64,000 nt of DNA from Bradyrhizobium sp. PSBB068 (lineage in GTDB: Bacteria; Pseudomonadota; Alphaproteobacteria; Rhizobiales; Xanthobacteraceae): positions 2,728,001 to 2,792,000 of the forward strand of contig CP069300.1 in assembly GCA_016839165.1 (NCBI GenBank). The letters are read 5' to 3'. A model generated the notes under the pieces. It saw only the letters and a program-made list of their open reading frames with translations. It had not been told where the DNA came from and made no database searches. The position numbers were made by a program, and so were the translations under genes. Each line of letters begins with the position of its first letter. The stretch's first letter is position 1. This document shows, piece after piece, positions 28,489 to 38,106 of the stretch.

Positions 28489-28961
28489 GGCGGCACGGCC
28501 TCCGAATTGTGCGGATAGTCCTTGCCGCCGAGCGCGTGGTGCAGCCACCGCTCGGTCCGCCTGCCGAATGTCAGCAACAGGAATGCCAGCGCAAGCGCGG
28601 TGAGGGCGATCGGCCAGTGCCCGGCGCCGCAGACGATCCCGACGCATGCGGCGAAGAACGCGCACGCGGCACTGGTCAGGCCGTGGACCTGAGAGCGGTC
28701 GCCCTGACGCACGATCACGCCGGCGCCGAGGAAGCCGACGCCGGTCAGCACGCCCTGGATCACGCGGCTGACCGCATCGGTAAATTGTCCGGGCTGGACG
28801 GCGTGCAGGGCCAGCAGCACCACCGTGGCGGTCGAGAGGCTGACGAGGCCGAGCGTCTTCAGGCCGATCGGCTTGCCGCGCAGGTCGCGGTCGAGCCCGA
28901 TCGCGCAGCCGGCAAGGGTGGCCGCGCCGAGGCGCAGGATGATCTCGCTCCAGTCTGCCAA
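28449..28961 (-). CDS. MgtC/SapB-family membrane protein
   Basis: A 170-residue membrane protein starting at a TTG (28961) behind AGAGGG, nine bases after the stop of the peroxidase-like gene. It has four or five hydrophobic helices with MgtC signatures: LRLGAATLAGCAIGLDRDLRGKPIGLKT and QGVLTGVGFLGAGVIVR. It lacks the C-terminal ACT domain of Salmonella MgtC. The family is linked to Mg2+ limitation and ATP synthase modulation. The 3' end overlaps the convergent ParB-like gene. Confidence 0.85.
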   Translation of the reverse strand: MADWSEIILRLGAATLAGCAIGLDRDLRGKPIGLKTLGLVSLSTATVVLLALHAVQPGQFTDAVSRVIQGVLTGVGFLGAGVIVRQGDRSQVHGLTSAACAFFAACVGIVCGAGHWPIALTALALAFLLLTFGRRTERWLHHALGGKDYPHNSEAVPPQSSEAGPHQPGK

Positions 28962-28969
28962 GGCGCCCT

Positions 28970-29548
28970 CTACTTCGGTTGCCGGCCGAGCATGTAGAAC
29001 TCGGGGTTCGGCCGCATGCCGGTGACGTTGGCAAGCCGGTTGGAGAGCGCGAAGAACGCTGCGACCGCGGCGATGTCCCACACGTCGTCGTCGCTGAAGC
29101 CATGGGCGGCGAGCGCGGCGAAGTCCGCCTCCGAGACCTCCTCGGCGGCGCGGCTCACCTTCATGGCGAAATCGAGCATGCCGCGCTGCCGCGGCGTGAT
29201 GTCGGCCTTGCGGTAGTTGATCGCGATCTGGTCGGCGATCTCCGGGCTCTTGGCGCGGATGCGCAGGATCGCGCCGTGGGCGATCACGCAATATTGGCAC
29301 TGGTTGGCGGCGCTGGTTGCGACCACGATCATCTCGCGCTCGGCCTTGGAGAGGCCGGAGTCCTTTTCCATCAGCGCATCGTGATAGGCAAAGAAGGCGC
29401 GAAACTCGTCGGGCCTGTAGGCCAGAGTGAGGAATACGTTCGGCACGAAGCCGGATTTTTCCTGCACCGCCAGGATGCGGGCGCGGATATCTTCGGGGAG
29501 CTTGTCGAGAGCGGGCGTCGGAAAGCGATTTGCGGTCGGCTGCGTCAT
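28970..29548 (-). CDS. AhpD-like peroxidase-related enzyme
   Basis: A 192-residue alkylhydroperoxidase D-like helical protein with the redox motif CQYC followed by VIAHG (NQCQYCVIAHGAILR). The C-terminal part (SNRLANVTGMRPNPEFYMLGR) matches the uncharacterised peroxidase-related subfamily. It probably reduces peroxides or serves a decarboxylase-like role. An operon with the MgtC-like gene is likely. Confidence 0.88.
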   Translation of the reverse strand: MTQPTANRFPTPALDKLPEDIRARILAVQEKSGFVPNVFLTLAYRPDEFRAFFAYHDALMEKDSGLSKAEREMIVVATSAANQCQYCVIAHGAILRIRAKSPEIADQIAINYRKADITPRQRGMLDFAMKVSRAAEEVSEADFAALAAHGFSDDDVWDIAAVAAFFALSNRLANVTGMRPNPEFYMLGRQPK

Positions 29549-29646
29549 GAGGTGGTTCCGGCATGCCGCATGGATGCGGCGTCACGGGAAACCATAGAGG
29601 ATGACGGGTTAGGCGCAAGACGCATCGGCGCCCTGACGGAATGATG

Positions 29647-31491
29647 CTAGCGCAGCGGCTTCTTTAGCAGCGAGAAGCGATCCGGATCGAGGCCCAGCGA
29701 CGGCTGCAGCATCGGCGCCTCGGCGGGCGCCATGGTGCGCGGCGCCTGCGGCGGAGCATTGAAGTTGGCATCGCCGCTCGGGCTGTCGCGATGCGAGGTG
29801 GCGCCTCGCCAGCGCTCCAGCACGGCGCTCACGAAATGCATGTCATGGCCGGCGGCGACCGACGGCACCGTCGCGATGGTGGCCTCGCCGCGCGGCAGCT
29901 GGTGCGGCGGCACCTCCTTGAAGCGCAGCCGGGTCGGCAGCGCGACGCCTTCGCCGAACGCCAGCACTTCGCGGGTGCCGAGCGAGGGCACGAACGACAG
30001 CAGATTGGCGGCGGCGTCCGACACCGCCGAGCGCAGCAGCGCCTGGTCGCGGTCGTTGGCAAGCCGCATCGTGAACAGCGTGTTGCATTGGGAGATGATG
30101 GTGGCGTCGAGTTCGGCCGGACGCTGGGTGATCAGGCCGAGATAGACGCCGTATTTACGGCCTTCCTTGGCGATGCGCGACACCGCCTTGCGGGTCGGCC
30201 CGAAGCCGATATTGCGGTCCGCGGAGGCATAGCGGTGCGCTTCCTCGCAGACGAACAGCATCGGCGAGACGCCATCGCTCCACAGCCCGAAGTCGAATGC
30301 CATGCGGCACAACACCGACACCACGGAATCGACGACCTCGGCCGGGAAGCCGGCGAGCTGCATGATGGTCATCGGCTTGCCGTTGGCGGGCAGGCGGAAC
30401 AGATGGCTGATCACCTCGGCCATGGTATCGCCGCCGACATTGGCATTGTCGAACATGAAGGCGTAGCGCGGATCGTTGCGCACCGCGTCGATGCGCGAGA
30501 TCAGTTTGTGATAGATGATGCGCGAGGAGCGGTTCTCGAGCTTGCCCATGCGCTCGTCGATCAGCGAGATCAGGTCGACGAGGCGATAGGGCACCGGCGT
30601 ATCGACGGTGTAGCCGACCTGCTTCGGGTCGACGCGCTTCAGCCCGAGACCAACCCGGTCGGAGTTCTGGTACTGGGTGTAGATCCCCTTCGCCATCGGG
30701 ATCACTTCGGCGAGGATGTCGAGCTCTTCGGGCACGCCGGGCCGGCCGCCGAACAGCACGTCGACGATCTCCTCGAAGTTGAACAGCCAGAACGGCAGCT
30801 TCAGGTTACGCGGATTGAGCACCTGCGCGCGCTCGCCGAAGCAGCGGCCGTATTCGTTGTGGACGTCGAGCAGGAAGATGCGCAAATTCGGCCGCGACTT
30901 CAGGATTTCGTTGAGCAGCAGCGACACGCCGGTCGATTTGCCGACGCCGGTCGAGCCGAGCACCGCGAAGTGCTTGGAGAGCATTTCCTCGACGTCGACA
31001 TAGGCGATGACCGAACGATCCTGCTGCAACGTGCCGACATTTATCTGGTCCGAGCCGCTCGGCGCATAAACCGTACGCAGCTCCTGGTTGGTGATCAGGT
31101 CGGTGCTGTCGCCGATGGTCGGATAGTGGGTGACGCCGCGCTGGAATTTCGGACGGTCGCCGCCGAGGATTTCGCCGAGCAAATCGACCGAGGCGGTCGC
31201 CATGTATTCGTCGGACGCCGGCAGGTTCTCGCAGGTCACCTCGGTGATCATGGCGACGATGACCGAGCTCGCACAGCGGATGCTGACGAACCGGCCGACG
31301 GTCGCGCGCATTTCTGAAAGTTGCATCTGGCCGCCCGCCAGCAGCCCCACCCGAGCCTGCGAGCCGCGCACAGAGATCACACGTCCGAAAGGTGTCACAG
31401 TTGCAGCCTGGCTCGTTCTCGAAATCCAAATGTCCGGACCAATATGCCCGCCCGGGATTGGAAAAACCGTTAAATCGCTGGGGTTCGGCAT
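29647..31491 (-). CDS. HerA/DUF87-type ATPase
   Basis: A 614-residue P-loop ATPase. An N-terminal HAS-barrel-like domain (about residues 20-110) is followed by Walker A GSTGVGKST, Walker B MLFVCEEAH with the catalytic Glu pair, and an arginine-finger and sensor region TQRPAELDATIISQCNTLFTMRL. The family includes HerA helicase-translocases that work with NurA nucleases in end resection. No nurA is adjacent. The Pro-rich C-terminus is probably disordered. It is divergent from the GGDEF-EAL gene. Confidence 0.9.
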   Translation of the reverse strand: MPNPSDLTVFPIPGGHIGPDIWISRTSQAATVTPFGRVISVRGSQARVGLLAGGQMQLSEMRATVGRFVSIRCASSVIVAMITEVTCENLPASDEYMATASVDLLGEILGGDRPKFQRGVTHYPTIGDSTDLITNQELRTVYAPSGSDQINVGTLQQDRSVIAYVDVEEMLSKHFAVLGSTGVGKSTGVSLLLNEILKSRPNLRIFLLDVHNEYGRCFGERAQVLNPRNLKLPFWLFNFEEIVDVLFGGRPGVPEELDILAEVIPMAKGIYTQYQNSDRVGLGLKRVDPKQVGYTVDTPVPYRLVDLISLIDERMGKLENRSSRIIYHKLISRIDAVRNDPRYAFMFDNANVGGDTMAEVISHLFRLPANGKPMTIMQLAGFPAEVVDSVVSVLCRMAFDFGLWSDGVSPMLFVCEEAHRYASADRNIGFGPTRKAVSRIAKEGRKYGVYLGLITQRPAELDATIISQCNTLFTMRLANDRDQALLRSAVSDAAANLLSFVPSLGTREVLAFGEGVALPTRLRFKEVPPHQLPRGEATIATVPSVAAGHDMHFVSAVLERWRGATSHRDSPSGDANFNAPPQAPRTMAPAEAPMLQPSLGLDPDRFSLLKKPLR

Positions 31492-31794
31492 CGGCTAAAT
31501 CTACACCTTCCCGGTGACGATTTGTTTCTATCGTGCCGTGAGATTGTGCGCGGTCGGGCGCACCGGCGGCGAAATCGTCGCTTTCCGGCACAGCCGCGCT
31601 TGTTTCACGATTCATCCGTTAATGCGGCATTCACCATGTCGGAGGAGTGCATCGGCGGCTCCGTAGGTTTACGGAGGTTCGGCGCGAAGTGCTGCGTCGT
31701 GGCTCCAGGTATCGTGTAACCGATTGCTAACTGCGACTTGTAACGACCTTTCCATTTGTGCTGCGTAACGATGCCGCGCCCGGGAGAGATCAGC

Positions 31795-33681
31795 GTGCGC
31801 ATCGAACACCGCAATTCAGGGAATGCCGATGTCGGCTCGACCAAGGGGCTGGCGTTCTGTGCCGGCCTGCTCGTCGGCAGCCTGCTCGGAAGCGCGACCG
31901 CGCAGTGGAGCGAACGCGAGGGCCTGCTGATGGCGGCGTTTGCGATCATGGCCGTGATCGTCTTCCTGCTGCTGAAGCGACATCAGATCTCGGACGAGCG
32001 GCTCGCCACCGAGCGTCGCAATCTCATGACCGCCGTGAACAACATTCCGCAGGGGCTCGTGCTCTACGATGCATCGGCGCGCATTATCATCTGCAACCGG
32101 CCCTACATCGATATGTTCGGGCTTTCGCCCGATGTGGCGAAGCCGGGCTGCACCATGCAGCGGCTGATCGCGCACCGGCAGGAGACCGGCTCGTTCGACG
32201 GCGACGTCGACGAGTTCTGCAACGCCATCATCCGCACTGTGAAGCTCGGCAAGGCGACCCGTCAGCTGACCGAGGCGCCGGGCGGGCGCGCGATCGAGAT
32301 CGTCAACAAGCCGCTGCCGGGGGGCGGGTGGGTGGCGACCATCGAGGATGTCACCGAACGGACGCGCACCGAGAACAAGATCGCCTACATGGCGCACTAT
32401 GATGCGCTCACCGATCTGCCCAATCGTGTGCTGTTTCGCCAGCGCCTCGAGCAGGCGCTGAGAGCGATCAGGCCGGATGACCAGCTCGCGGTCATGTATA
32501 TCGATATCGACGAGTTCAAGGCCGTCAACGACGCGCTCGGCCATCAGATCGGCGACGAACTGCTCAGGGCCATCGCCGATCGTCTGCGCTCCTGCCTCGG
32601 GGAAACCGATGTCGCAGCGCGGCTCGGCGGCGACGAGTTTGCCGTGATCCAGACCGCGGTCCGTGATCAGACCCAGACCATGCAGCTGCTGGCCGCGATC
32701 TACCAGAGCATTCGCCAGCCGATCGATTGCAGCGGGCACCTGATCACGACCGACGCCAGCATCGGCATCGCGGTTGCGCCTACCGATGGGCTCGACCTCG
32801 ATCAATTGCTGCGCAACGCCGACCTCGCGCTCTATGGCGCGAAGAGCGACGGCCGCCGCACCTACCGGTTCTTCGAGGCCGGCATGGACGCGCGCGCCAA
32901 GGCGCGGCGCAGTCTGGAGCTGGAGCTGCGCCAGGCCATCGTCGACGGCAGCTTCGAGCTGCACTATCAGCCGCTGCTTCACCTCGAGGACGGCAGGGTC
33001 AGCTGCTGCGAGGCGCTGCTGCGCTGGCGCCATCCCGAGCGCGGGACCATCTCGCCCGCGGACTTCGTCCCGGTCGCCGAGGATACCGGCCTGATCAACG
33101 ATCTCGGGCACTGGGTGCTCAACACCGCGTGCCGGGAAGCCGTGAACTGGCCGGATCATATCCATGTTGCGGTCAACGTGTCGCCGATCCAGTTCAAGAG
33201 CCAGACGCTGGCGCTCAACGTCGCCGCCGCGCTGGCGGCGTCGGGACTCGCGCCCGCGCGGCTCGAGCTCGAGATCACCGAGGCCGTGCTGATCCGCGAC
33301 GACGATGCCGCACTCGATATCCTGCATCAGCTGCGCGAGCTCGGCGTGCGCATCGCGCTCGACGATTTCGGCACCGGCTATTCGTCGCTGAGCTATCTGC
33401 AGCGCTTTCCGTTCGACAAGATCAAGATCGACCGCGCCTTCATCAAGGATCTTGCCGGAACCGGCGCGTCGTCCACGATCGTCCAGGCCGTCGTGAACAT
33501 TGCCGCCGCGAGCGACATGACGACGACCGCGGAAGGTGTCGAGACCGAGCAGCAACGCAACATGCTTCGCATTCTCGGCTGCACCGAGATGCAGGGCTAC
33601 CTGTTCAGCCGGCCGGTGCCGGATGTCGAAATCCGCAGGCTGCTGTCCGCGCATCGCGAGAAGGCCGTCTCGGTGGCCTGA
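31795..33681 (+). CDS. GGDEF-EAL cyclic-di-GMP signalling protein
   Basis: A 628-residue protein from a GTG at 31795 with GGGAGAG eight bases upstream. ATG 31771 is possible. Two N-terminal membrane helices are followed by a PAS-type sensor (VNNIPQGLVLYDASARIIICNRPY). A GGDEF domain has an intact signature at residues 278-282 (RLGGDEFAV). The EAL domain has intact Glu406 in EALLRWRHPERG, plus DDFGTGYSSLSYL and KIDRAFIKD. Both active sites look functional, so it could synthesise and degrade c-di-GMP. Low-level control of the motility/biofilm switch is the usual output. Confidence 0.93.
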   Translation: MRIEHRNSGNADVGSTKGLAFCAGLLVGSLLGSATAQWSEREGLLMAAFAIMAVIVFLLLKRHQISDERLATERRNLMTAVNNIPQGLVLYDASARIIICNRPYIDMFGLSPDVAKPGCTMQRLIAHRQETGSFDGDVDEFCNAIIRTVKLGKATRQLTEAPGGRAIEIVNKPLPGGGWVATIEDVTERTRTENKIAYMAHYDALTDLPNRVLFRQRLEQALRAIRPDDQLAVMYIDIDEFKAVNDALGHQIGDELLRAIADRLRSCLGETDVAARLGGDEFAVIQTAVRDQTQTMQLLAAIYQSIRQPIDCSGHLITTDASIGIAVAPTDGLDLDQLLRNADLALYGAKSDGRRTYRFFEAGMDARAKARRSLELELRQAIVDGSFELHYQPLLHLEDGRVSCCEALLRWRHPERGTISPADFVPVAEDTGLINDLGHWVLNTACREAVNWPDHIHVAVNVSPIQFKSQTLALNVAAALAASGLAPARLELEITEAVLIRDDDAALDILHQLRELGVRIALDDFGTGYSSLSYLQRFPFDKIKIDRAFIKDLAGTGASSTIVQAVVNIAAASDMTTTAEGVETEQQRNMLRILGCTEMQGYLFSRPVPDVEIRRLLSAHREKAVSVA

Positions 33682-33765
33682 CCGCAGCTTCACTATGTGA
33701 TTGCGGCCACGGAATGCCGCGCGGGTGCCCGCCATCTTGTCGAACCGCAACAAGAGGGCTCGGCC

Positions 33766-33954
33766 ATGTACTATCTCGTGAATGCGCTTCTCGTTCTGGC
33801 AATCGCGTTCTTCTTCGTCCTGCCGATGACCGATCGCCGCACGGCGCGGATGAAGCTCTGCATGGTGTGCGCGCTCGCCGTCGCGCTGACCGTGTCGGCG
33901 ACCATGTCCCGGCCGCGCGGCGGCGCGACGCCGGTGATGGCGGCCAAGGGCTAG
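33766..33954 (+). CDS. small membrane hypothetical protein
   Basis: A 62-residue protein, MYYLVNALLVLAIAFFFVLP, with two hydrophobic helices separated by a short basic loop (TDRRTARMK). AGAGGG precedes the ATG. A 23-residue upstream extension of the frame is not convincing. It has no recognised domain. Confidence 0.6.
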   Translation: MYYLVNALLVLAIAFFFVLPMTDRRTARMKLCMVCALAVALTVSATMSRPRGGATPVMAAKG

Positions 33955-34008
33955 ATACGGATGCCGGCGCGCAACGCGGGCCGCGATTGTCGGCGCCAAC
34001 TTAATTTG

Positions 34009-34043
34009 TTGACGGGACCTAATCCTTTGTACACTAGTACAAA
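34009..34043 (+). promoter_or_regulatory. promoter with embedded palindromic operator
   Basis: TTGACG at 34009-34014 is a good -35 box. Downstream, TTTGTAC-ACTA-GTACAAA (34026-34043) is a perfect inverted repeat with seven-base arms that overlaps the expected -10 (TACACT at 34030). That is the layout for repression by a GntR- or TetR-type regulator of the dioxygenase that starts at 34107. No regulator gene is adjacent. Confidence 0.65.
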
Positions 34044-34106
34044 TCGATGCGCCGGCGCGAACCCGAGCGGAGCGACGTCGGTGGCCTCGTGTGAGGAGAC
34101 CGTCCC

Positions 34107-35075
34107 ATGCAGCCGGAACCGATCTTCGATCTTGCTCATCTCGGGCACATGGAGCTGCTGACGCCGAAACCGGACGAGAGCTTGACGTTCTTCGTCGATG
34201 TCATGGGCATGACGGTCAGCGGCCGAAAAGGCGACTCGGTCTATCTGCGCGGCTGGGACGATTATGAGCGCTATTCGCTGAAGCTGACTGCATCGAAAAC
34301 CTCTGGCATGGAACACATGGCGTTCCGGACCCGCAGTCCGCAGGCGCTCGAGCGCCGCGTCGCCGCGCTGAAAGGCTCGGGCTTCGACATCGGCTGGATC
34401 GACGGCGACATGGGGCAGGGACCGGCCTTCCGCTGCCGCGATCCCGATGGCCACGTCATCGAGCTCTATTACGAGACGGAATGGTACGAGGCACCGGCCG
34501 GGCTAAAGCCTGCGTTGAAGAACCAGGCGCAGCGTTTTCCGGCGCGCGGTGTCAACGTCCGCCGGCTCGACCATCTCAACTGCCTCGCGGTCGACATCAA
34601 GGCCAATCGCCTGTTCTTCGAGACCTACCTCGGATGCCGCACCACCGAGCAGATCGTGCTCAACGACGGCACCGAAGCGGCGATGTGGATGACGATGTCG
34701 AACAAGAGCTACGACTTCGCCTATACGCGCGACCACTACGGCAAGCGCGGCCGCTTCCATCATGTTACGTATGCCCTGGACAGCCGCGAGGAGATCCTGC
34801 GCGCCGCGGATATTTTCCTCGAGCACGGGGTGCATATCGAGACCGGGCCGCACAAGCACGCGATCCAGCAGACCTTCTTCCTCTATGTCTATGAGCCCGG
34901 CGGCAACCGTGTCGAGGTCGCCAATGCCGGAGCCCGCCTGATCCTCGCGCCGGACTGGAAGCCGATCGTGTGGACCGAGGAGGAGCGCAAGAAGGGTCAG
35001 GCGTGGGGGTTGAAGACGATCGAGTCGTTCCACACCCACGGCACGCCGCCGGTGATCGACACGCACGGTCACTGA
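34107..35075 (+). CDS. catechol 2,3-dioxygenase-type extradiol enzyme
   Basis: A 322-residue type I extradiol dioxygenase with two vicinal-oxygen-chelate modules. The iron ligands are the His in RRLDHLNCLA, the His of RFHHVTYAL, and the Glu in PGGNRVEVANAG. The catalytic Tyr is in FFLYVYEPGG. It cleaves the ring of a catechol next to the hydroxyl groups, using Fe(II) and O2. The gene stands alone with its own operator-containing promoter, so the aromatic pathway it serves is encoded elsewhere. Confidence 0.92.
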   Translation: MQPEPIFDLAHLGHMELLTPKPDESLTFFVDVMGMTVSGRKGDSVYLRGWDDYERYSLKLTASKTSGMEHMAFRTRSPQALERRVAALKGSGFDIGWIDGDMGQGPAFRCRDPDGHVIELYYETEWYEAPAGLKPALKNQAQRFPARGVNVRRLDHLNCLAVDIKANRLFFETYLGCRTTEQIVLNDGTEAAMWMTMSNKSYDFAYTRDHYGKRGRFHHVTYALDSREEILRAADIFLEHGVHIETGPHKHAIQQTFFLYVYEPGGNRVEVANAGARLILAPDWKPIVWTEEERKKGQAWGLKTIESFHTHGTPPVIDTHGH

Positions 35076-35164
35076 CGACAATTTGGACGCGCGGTCATAT
35101 GATCCGGGTCGAGAGGGCGCGCGCTGCGTCGCACGCGATGCGTGAGCCGGTGGGAGCAGGCACC

Positions 35165-35635
35165 ATGGTTGGCAAGACGCCCAGGAAATCGGCGAAGAAA
35201 GCAAAGAAGGTGCCAGCGACGCGTGGGGCTGCAAAGCCGCGCCTGCTCGCAGGCGGCAATCCGCAGATCGCGAAGGGCGTTGGTGACGCGCCCGTGCAGG
35301 CCTATATCGCGGCGATGCCGGGGTGGAAGAGCGAGGTCGGGCGCAGGCTTGACGCGCTCATCGTGCGCACGATCCCCGGCGTGCACAAGGCGGTGAAGTG
35401 GAATTCGCCGCTTTACGGCATCGCAGGCGAAGGCTGGTTTCTCGGCATCCATGTCTTCACGCGCTACATCAAGGTGGCTTTTTTCCGCGGCTCGTCGCTG
35501 CGTCCCGTGCCGCCGGGCGAGTCGAAGCAGCAGCATACGCGCTATCTCGACATTCACGAGAACGACGAGCTCGACGAGGCCCAATTCACCGCCTGGGTGA
35601 AGCAAGCCAGTCGATTGCCCGGCGAACGGATGTGA
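35165..35635 (+). CDS. DUF1801 (YdhG-like) protein
   Basis: A 156-residue protein. A Lys/Ala-rich basic leader (KTPRKSAKKAKK) precedes a DUF1801 domain with MPGWKSEVGRRLDALI, VKWNSPLYGIAGEGWF and FFRGSSLRPVPPGESK. The domain has an iron-chaperone/YdhG-like fold of unclear function. I chose ATG 35165 behind GGGAG. The basic leader could bind nucleic acid (inference). Confidence 0.85.
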   Translation: MVGKTPRKSAKKAKKVPATRGAAKPRLLAGGNPQIAKGVGDAPVQAYIAAMPGWKSEVGRRLDALIVRTIPGVHKAVKWNSPLYGIAGEGWFLGIHVFTRYIKVAFFRGSSLRPVPPGESKQQHTRYLDIHENDELDEAQFTAWVKQASRLPGERM

Positions 35636-35857
35636 GCGGCTGCGCAGGCAGAGGCCGCTGAGCATCGGTCGCCACGCGCGGTCGATCTCCATCGATGTCC
35701 CCGCCCTGGTCACCAATGCTGCTCGTCCCCGCATCCGCTCGCTCGAAGCGGTTGTCTGTCGTCGCGCGCCGTCGATGCAGCTCTGCGTGCCGGGCTATTG
35801 CCTCGCTCGTCGCGTTTGGTGTTAGGCTGTCCCTCGTAACGTCAGAGGAAAACGTCG

Positions 35858-37135
35858 ATGAGCGAACACACGACGGACAAGCGCGTGCGAGAGGCGTCTC
35901 GCAGGCGATTCCTTCAGGCGGGTGCGGCACTGGCCGGAGGCTCCGCAATGGCGGGAGTTGCCGGTTCTCCTGCGCTTGCCGAACAGGGAAAGAATCTTCC
36001 GCCCAACGTGCCGGAATGGATGAAAGCGCCCGGCGAGGCGATGGGAAGCCAGCCTTACGGCACGCCCTCGGTTCACGAGAAAGGCGTCGTCAAGAACATC
36101 TCGAAGACGCTGCCACAATATATCTCCGCCTCGGGCCGGACGCCGTTGCAGGAGCTCGACGGCATCATTACGCCGAACGGCCTGTTCTATGAGCGTCACC
36201 ACGGCGGCGTGCCGACCATCGATCCGGCCGAACACCGGCTGATGCTGCACGGCATGGTCGAGCGCCCGCTGGTGTTCACGATGGAGGACATCCGCCGCTT
36301 TCCGTCGCAGTCGCGCATCCATTTCCTCGAATGCTCCGGCAACCCGGTCTACACCAAGCCCTACGGGAAGACGGCGTCCGACCTCGTCGGCCTCTTGAGC
36401 TGCGCGGAATGGACCGGCGTGCCGCTGAAGACGGTGCTGGATGAGGCCGGCCTGCAGGCCGGCGCCAAGTGGATCGTCGCCGAAGGCGCCGATGTCGCCG
36501 CGCTGACGCGCTCGATCCCGATCGAGAAGTGCCTCGACGACGCCATGCTGGTCTACAGCCAGAACGGCGAGCGGCTGCGTCCCCAGCAGGGCTATCCGCT
36601 GCGCCTCTTGCTGCCCGGCTTCGAGGGCAACATGAATGTGAAGTGGCTGCGCCGGCTCAAGGTCACGGCCGAGCCGGCCTATTCGCGCGAGGAGACCTCG
36701 AAATACACCGACCCGATGCCCGACGGCACGTCGCGTGAATTCACCTTCTATATGGAAGCCAAGTCGATCATCACGCGGCCATCCGGCGGGCAGAAGCTGA
36801 CCACGAAGGGTTTTCATGAGATCACCGGGATCGCCTGGAGCGGTCACGGCAAGGTCAAGAGCGTCGAGATTTCGCTCGACGAGGGCAAGAGCTGGCAGCA
36901 GGCGGAGCTCCAGGAACCGGTCCTGACGCGCGCGCTCACGCGCTTCCGCTTGCCCTGGCACTGGGACGGCACACCAGCGGTGATCCAGAGCCGCGCCATC
37001 GACGAGACCGGCTACGTGCAGCCGACGCTGGCGGAATTGGTGGCGGTGCGGGGCCTCAACTCATTCTACCACAACAACGCGATCTGGCCCTGGCGCATCG
37101 ACGCAAATGGCGAGGTGACCAATGGCCAGGCGTAA
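35858..37135 (+). CDS. soxC: SoxC-like molybdopterin sulfite dehydrogenase
   Basis: A 425-residue Moco enzyme with a twin-arginine signal (SRRRFLQAG, residues 15-23). The Moco-ligand Cys is residue 159 in HFLECSGNP. The C-terminal dimerisation domain has GHGKVKSVEISLDEGKSWQQAEL. In sulfur oxidisers SoxC pairs with SoxD (di-haem or mono-haem cytochrome) as sulfane dehydrogenase. The next gene is such a cytochrome and overlaps by 14 bases. No soxXYZAB lie nearby, so the substrate may be sulfite or sulfane sulfur from elsewhere. Confidence 0.88.
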   Translation: MSEHTTDKRVREASRRRFLQAGAALAGGSAMAGVAGSPALAEQGKNLPPNVPEWMKAPGEAMGSQPYGTPSVHEKGVVKNISKTLPQYISASGRTPLQELDGIITPNGLFYERHHGGVPTIDPAEHRLMLHGMVERPLVFTMEDIRRFPSQSRIHFLECSGNPVYTKPYGKTASDLVGLLSCAEWTGVPLKTVLDEAGLQAGAKWIVAEGADVAALTRSIPIEKCLDDAMLVYSQNGERLRPQQGYPLRLLLPGFEGNMNVKWLRRLKVTAEPAYSREETSKYTDPMPDGTSREFTFYMEAKSIITRPSGGQKLTTKGFHEITGIAWSGHGKVKSVEISLDEGKSWQQAELQEPVLTRALTRFRLPWHWDGTPAVIQSRAIDETGYVQPTLAELVAVRGLNSFYHNNAIWPWRIDANGEVTNGQA

Positions 37136-37661
37136 GCTCAGTCCCGCGCTGCTGGTCGGCGCGCTTGCGATGCTCGCGGCTGCTGCGCAGGCCGAGGAGC
37201 GCTTTGGCATCGGACGTCCGGCAACGCCTGCCGAGATCGCCGGCTGGAACATCGATATCGGCCGCGACGGCTCCAACCTGCCGCCCGGCAGCGGAAGTGT
37301 CGAGCGCGGCCGCACCGTGTTCGCCGAGCAATGTGCGGCTTGCCACGGCGACAACGGGCAGGGCAGTGTCGGCGACCGTCTGGTCGGTGGACAGGGCACG
37401 CTGGCCAGCCCAAAACCGATCCGCACCGTCGGCAGCTACTGGCCGTATGCCTCGACGTTGTTCGACTACATTCGCCGTGCGATGCCGCAGAATGCGCCGC
37501 AGTCGCTGAGCAATGAGGACGTCTACGCGGTCTCCGCCTACATCCTCAGCCTCAACGGCGTCGTCCCCGCCAATGCCGTGCTCGACGCCAAGTCGCTCGC
37601 CGCCGTCAAGATGCCGAACCGCGATGGGTTCGTGTCCGACCCGCGGCCCGACGTGCGCTGA
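37122..37661 (+). CDS. soxD: SoxD-like c-type cytochrome
   Basis: A 179-residue periplasmic cytochrome c. The signal peptide ends near AQA-EE (residue 24). One haem site CAACH (with the downstream Met in RAMPQNAPQSL as likely axial ligand) shows one haem rather than the two of Paracoccus SoxD. The start overlaps soxC. It is the electron acceptor of the sulfite/sulfane dehydrogenase. Confidence 0.88.
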   Translation: MARRKLSPALLVGALAMLAAAAQAEERFGIGRPATPAEIAGWNIDIGRDGSNLPPGSGSVERGRTVFAEQCAACHGDNGQGSVGDRLVGGQGTLASPKPIRTVGSYWPYASTLFDYIRRAMPQNAPQSLSNEDVYAVSAYILSLNGVVPANAVLDAKSLAAVKMPNRDGFVSDPRPDVR

Positions 37662-37794
37662 GCTGCGAGCCACGGCCGGCTCGCAGCATCGTGAGGCGGT
37701 GGCCCCTGTGCCCGGCAAGGCGCCGCCACCATATCGGCTTGGGGCGGCTCGGCCGGCCTTCGACATGTTTTGATTGATCGATGGGAGTGGTCGC

Positions 37795-38106
37795 ATGTCC
37801 CGATTGAGGTCGGTTGCAGCCGCCATATTGCTCGCAGGAATGACGTTCTCGCCTGTCATTGCCCAGATTTCCGAGCCGGCCCTGCTCGAGTCACAATACC
37901 CCGGACGCAGCGCGCTGAACGGGGGCGCCCTGACGCCATGGGGTGAAGCCCAGCGGGCCGCGCAACACGGCGGCAACCCGGCGAACGCCTATGGCGCCAT
38001 GCCCGCGGAGCCGCCCGTTGCCTCCTCTTGCACGCGCTACCGTTCATTCGATCCGGCGTCCGGCACTTTCCTCGGACGCGATGGTCGCCGCCATCGCTGC
38101 CAATAG
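37795..38106 (+). CDS. BA14K-like secreted protein
   Basis: A 103-residue exported protein. The signal peptide covers residues 1-23 (ending VIA-QI). The C-terminal part CTRYRSFDPASGTFLGRDGRRHRCQ fits the BA14K family of alphaproteobacteria, which has two Cys and lectin-like or immunoreactive annotations. A GGGAG sequence precedes the ATG at 37795. Confidence 0.78.
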   Translation: MSRLRSVAAAILLAGMTFSPVIAQISEPALLESQYPGRSALNGGALTPWGEAQRAAQHGGNPANAYGAMPAEPPVASSCTRYRSFDPASGTFLGRDGRRHRCQ

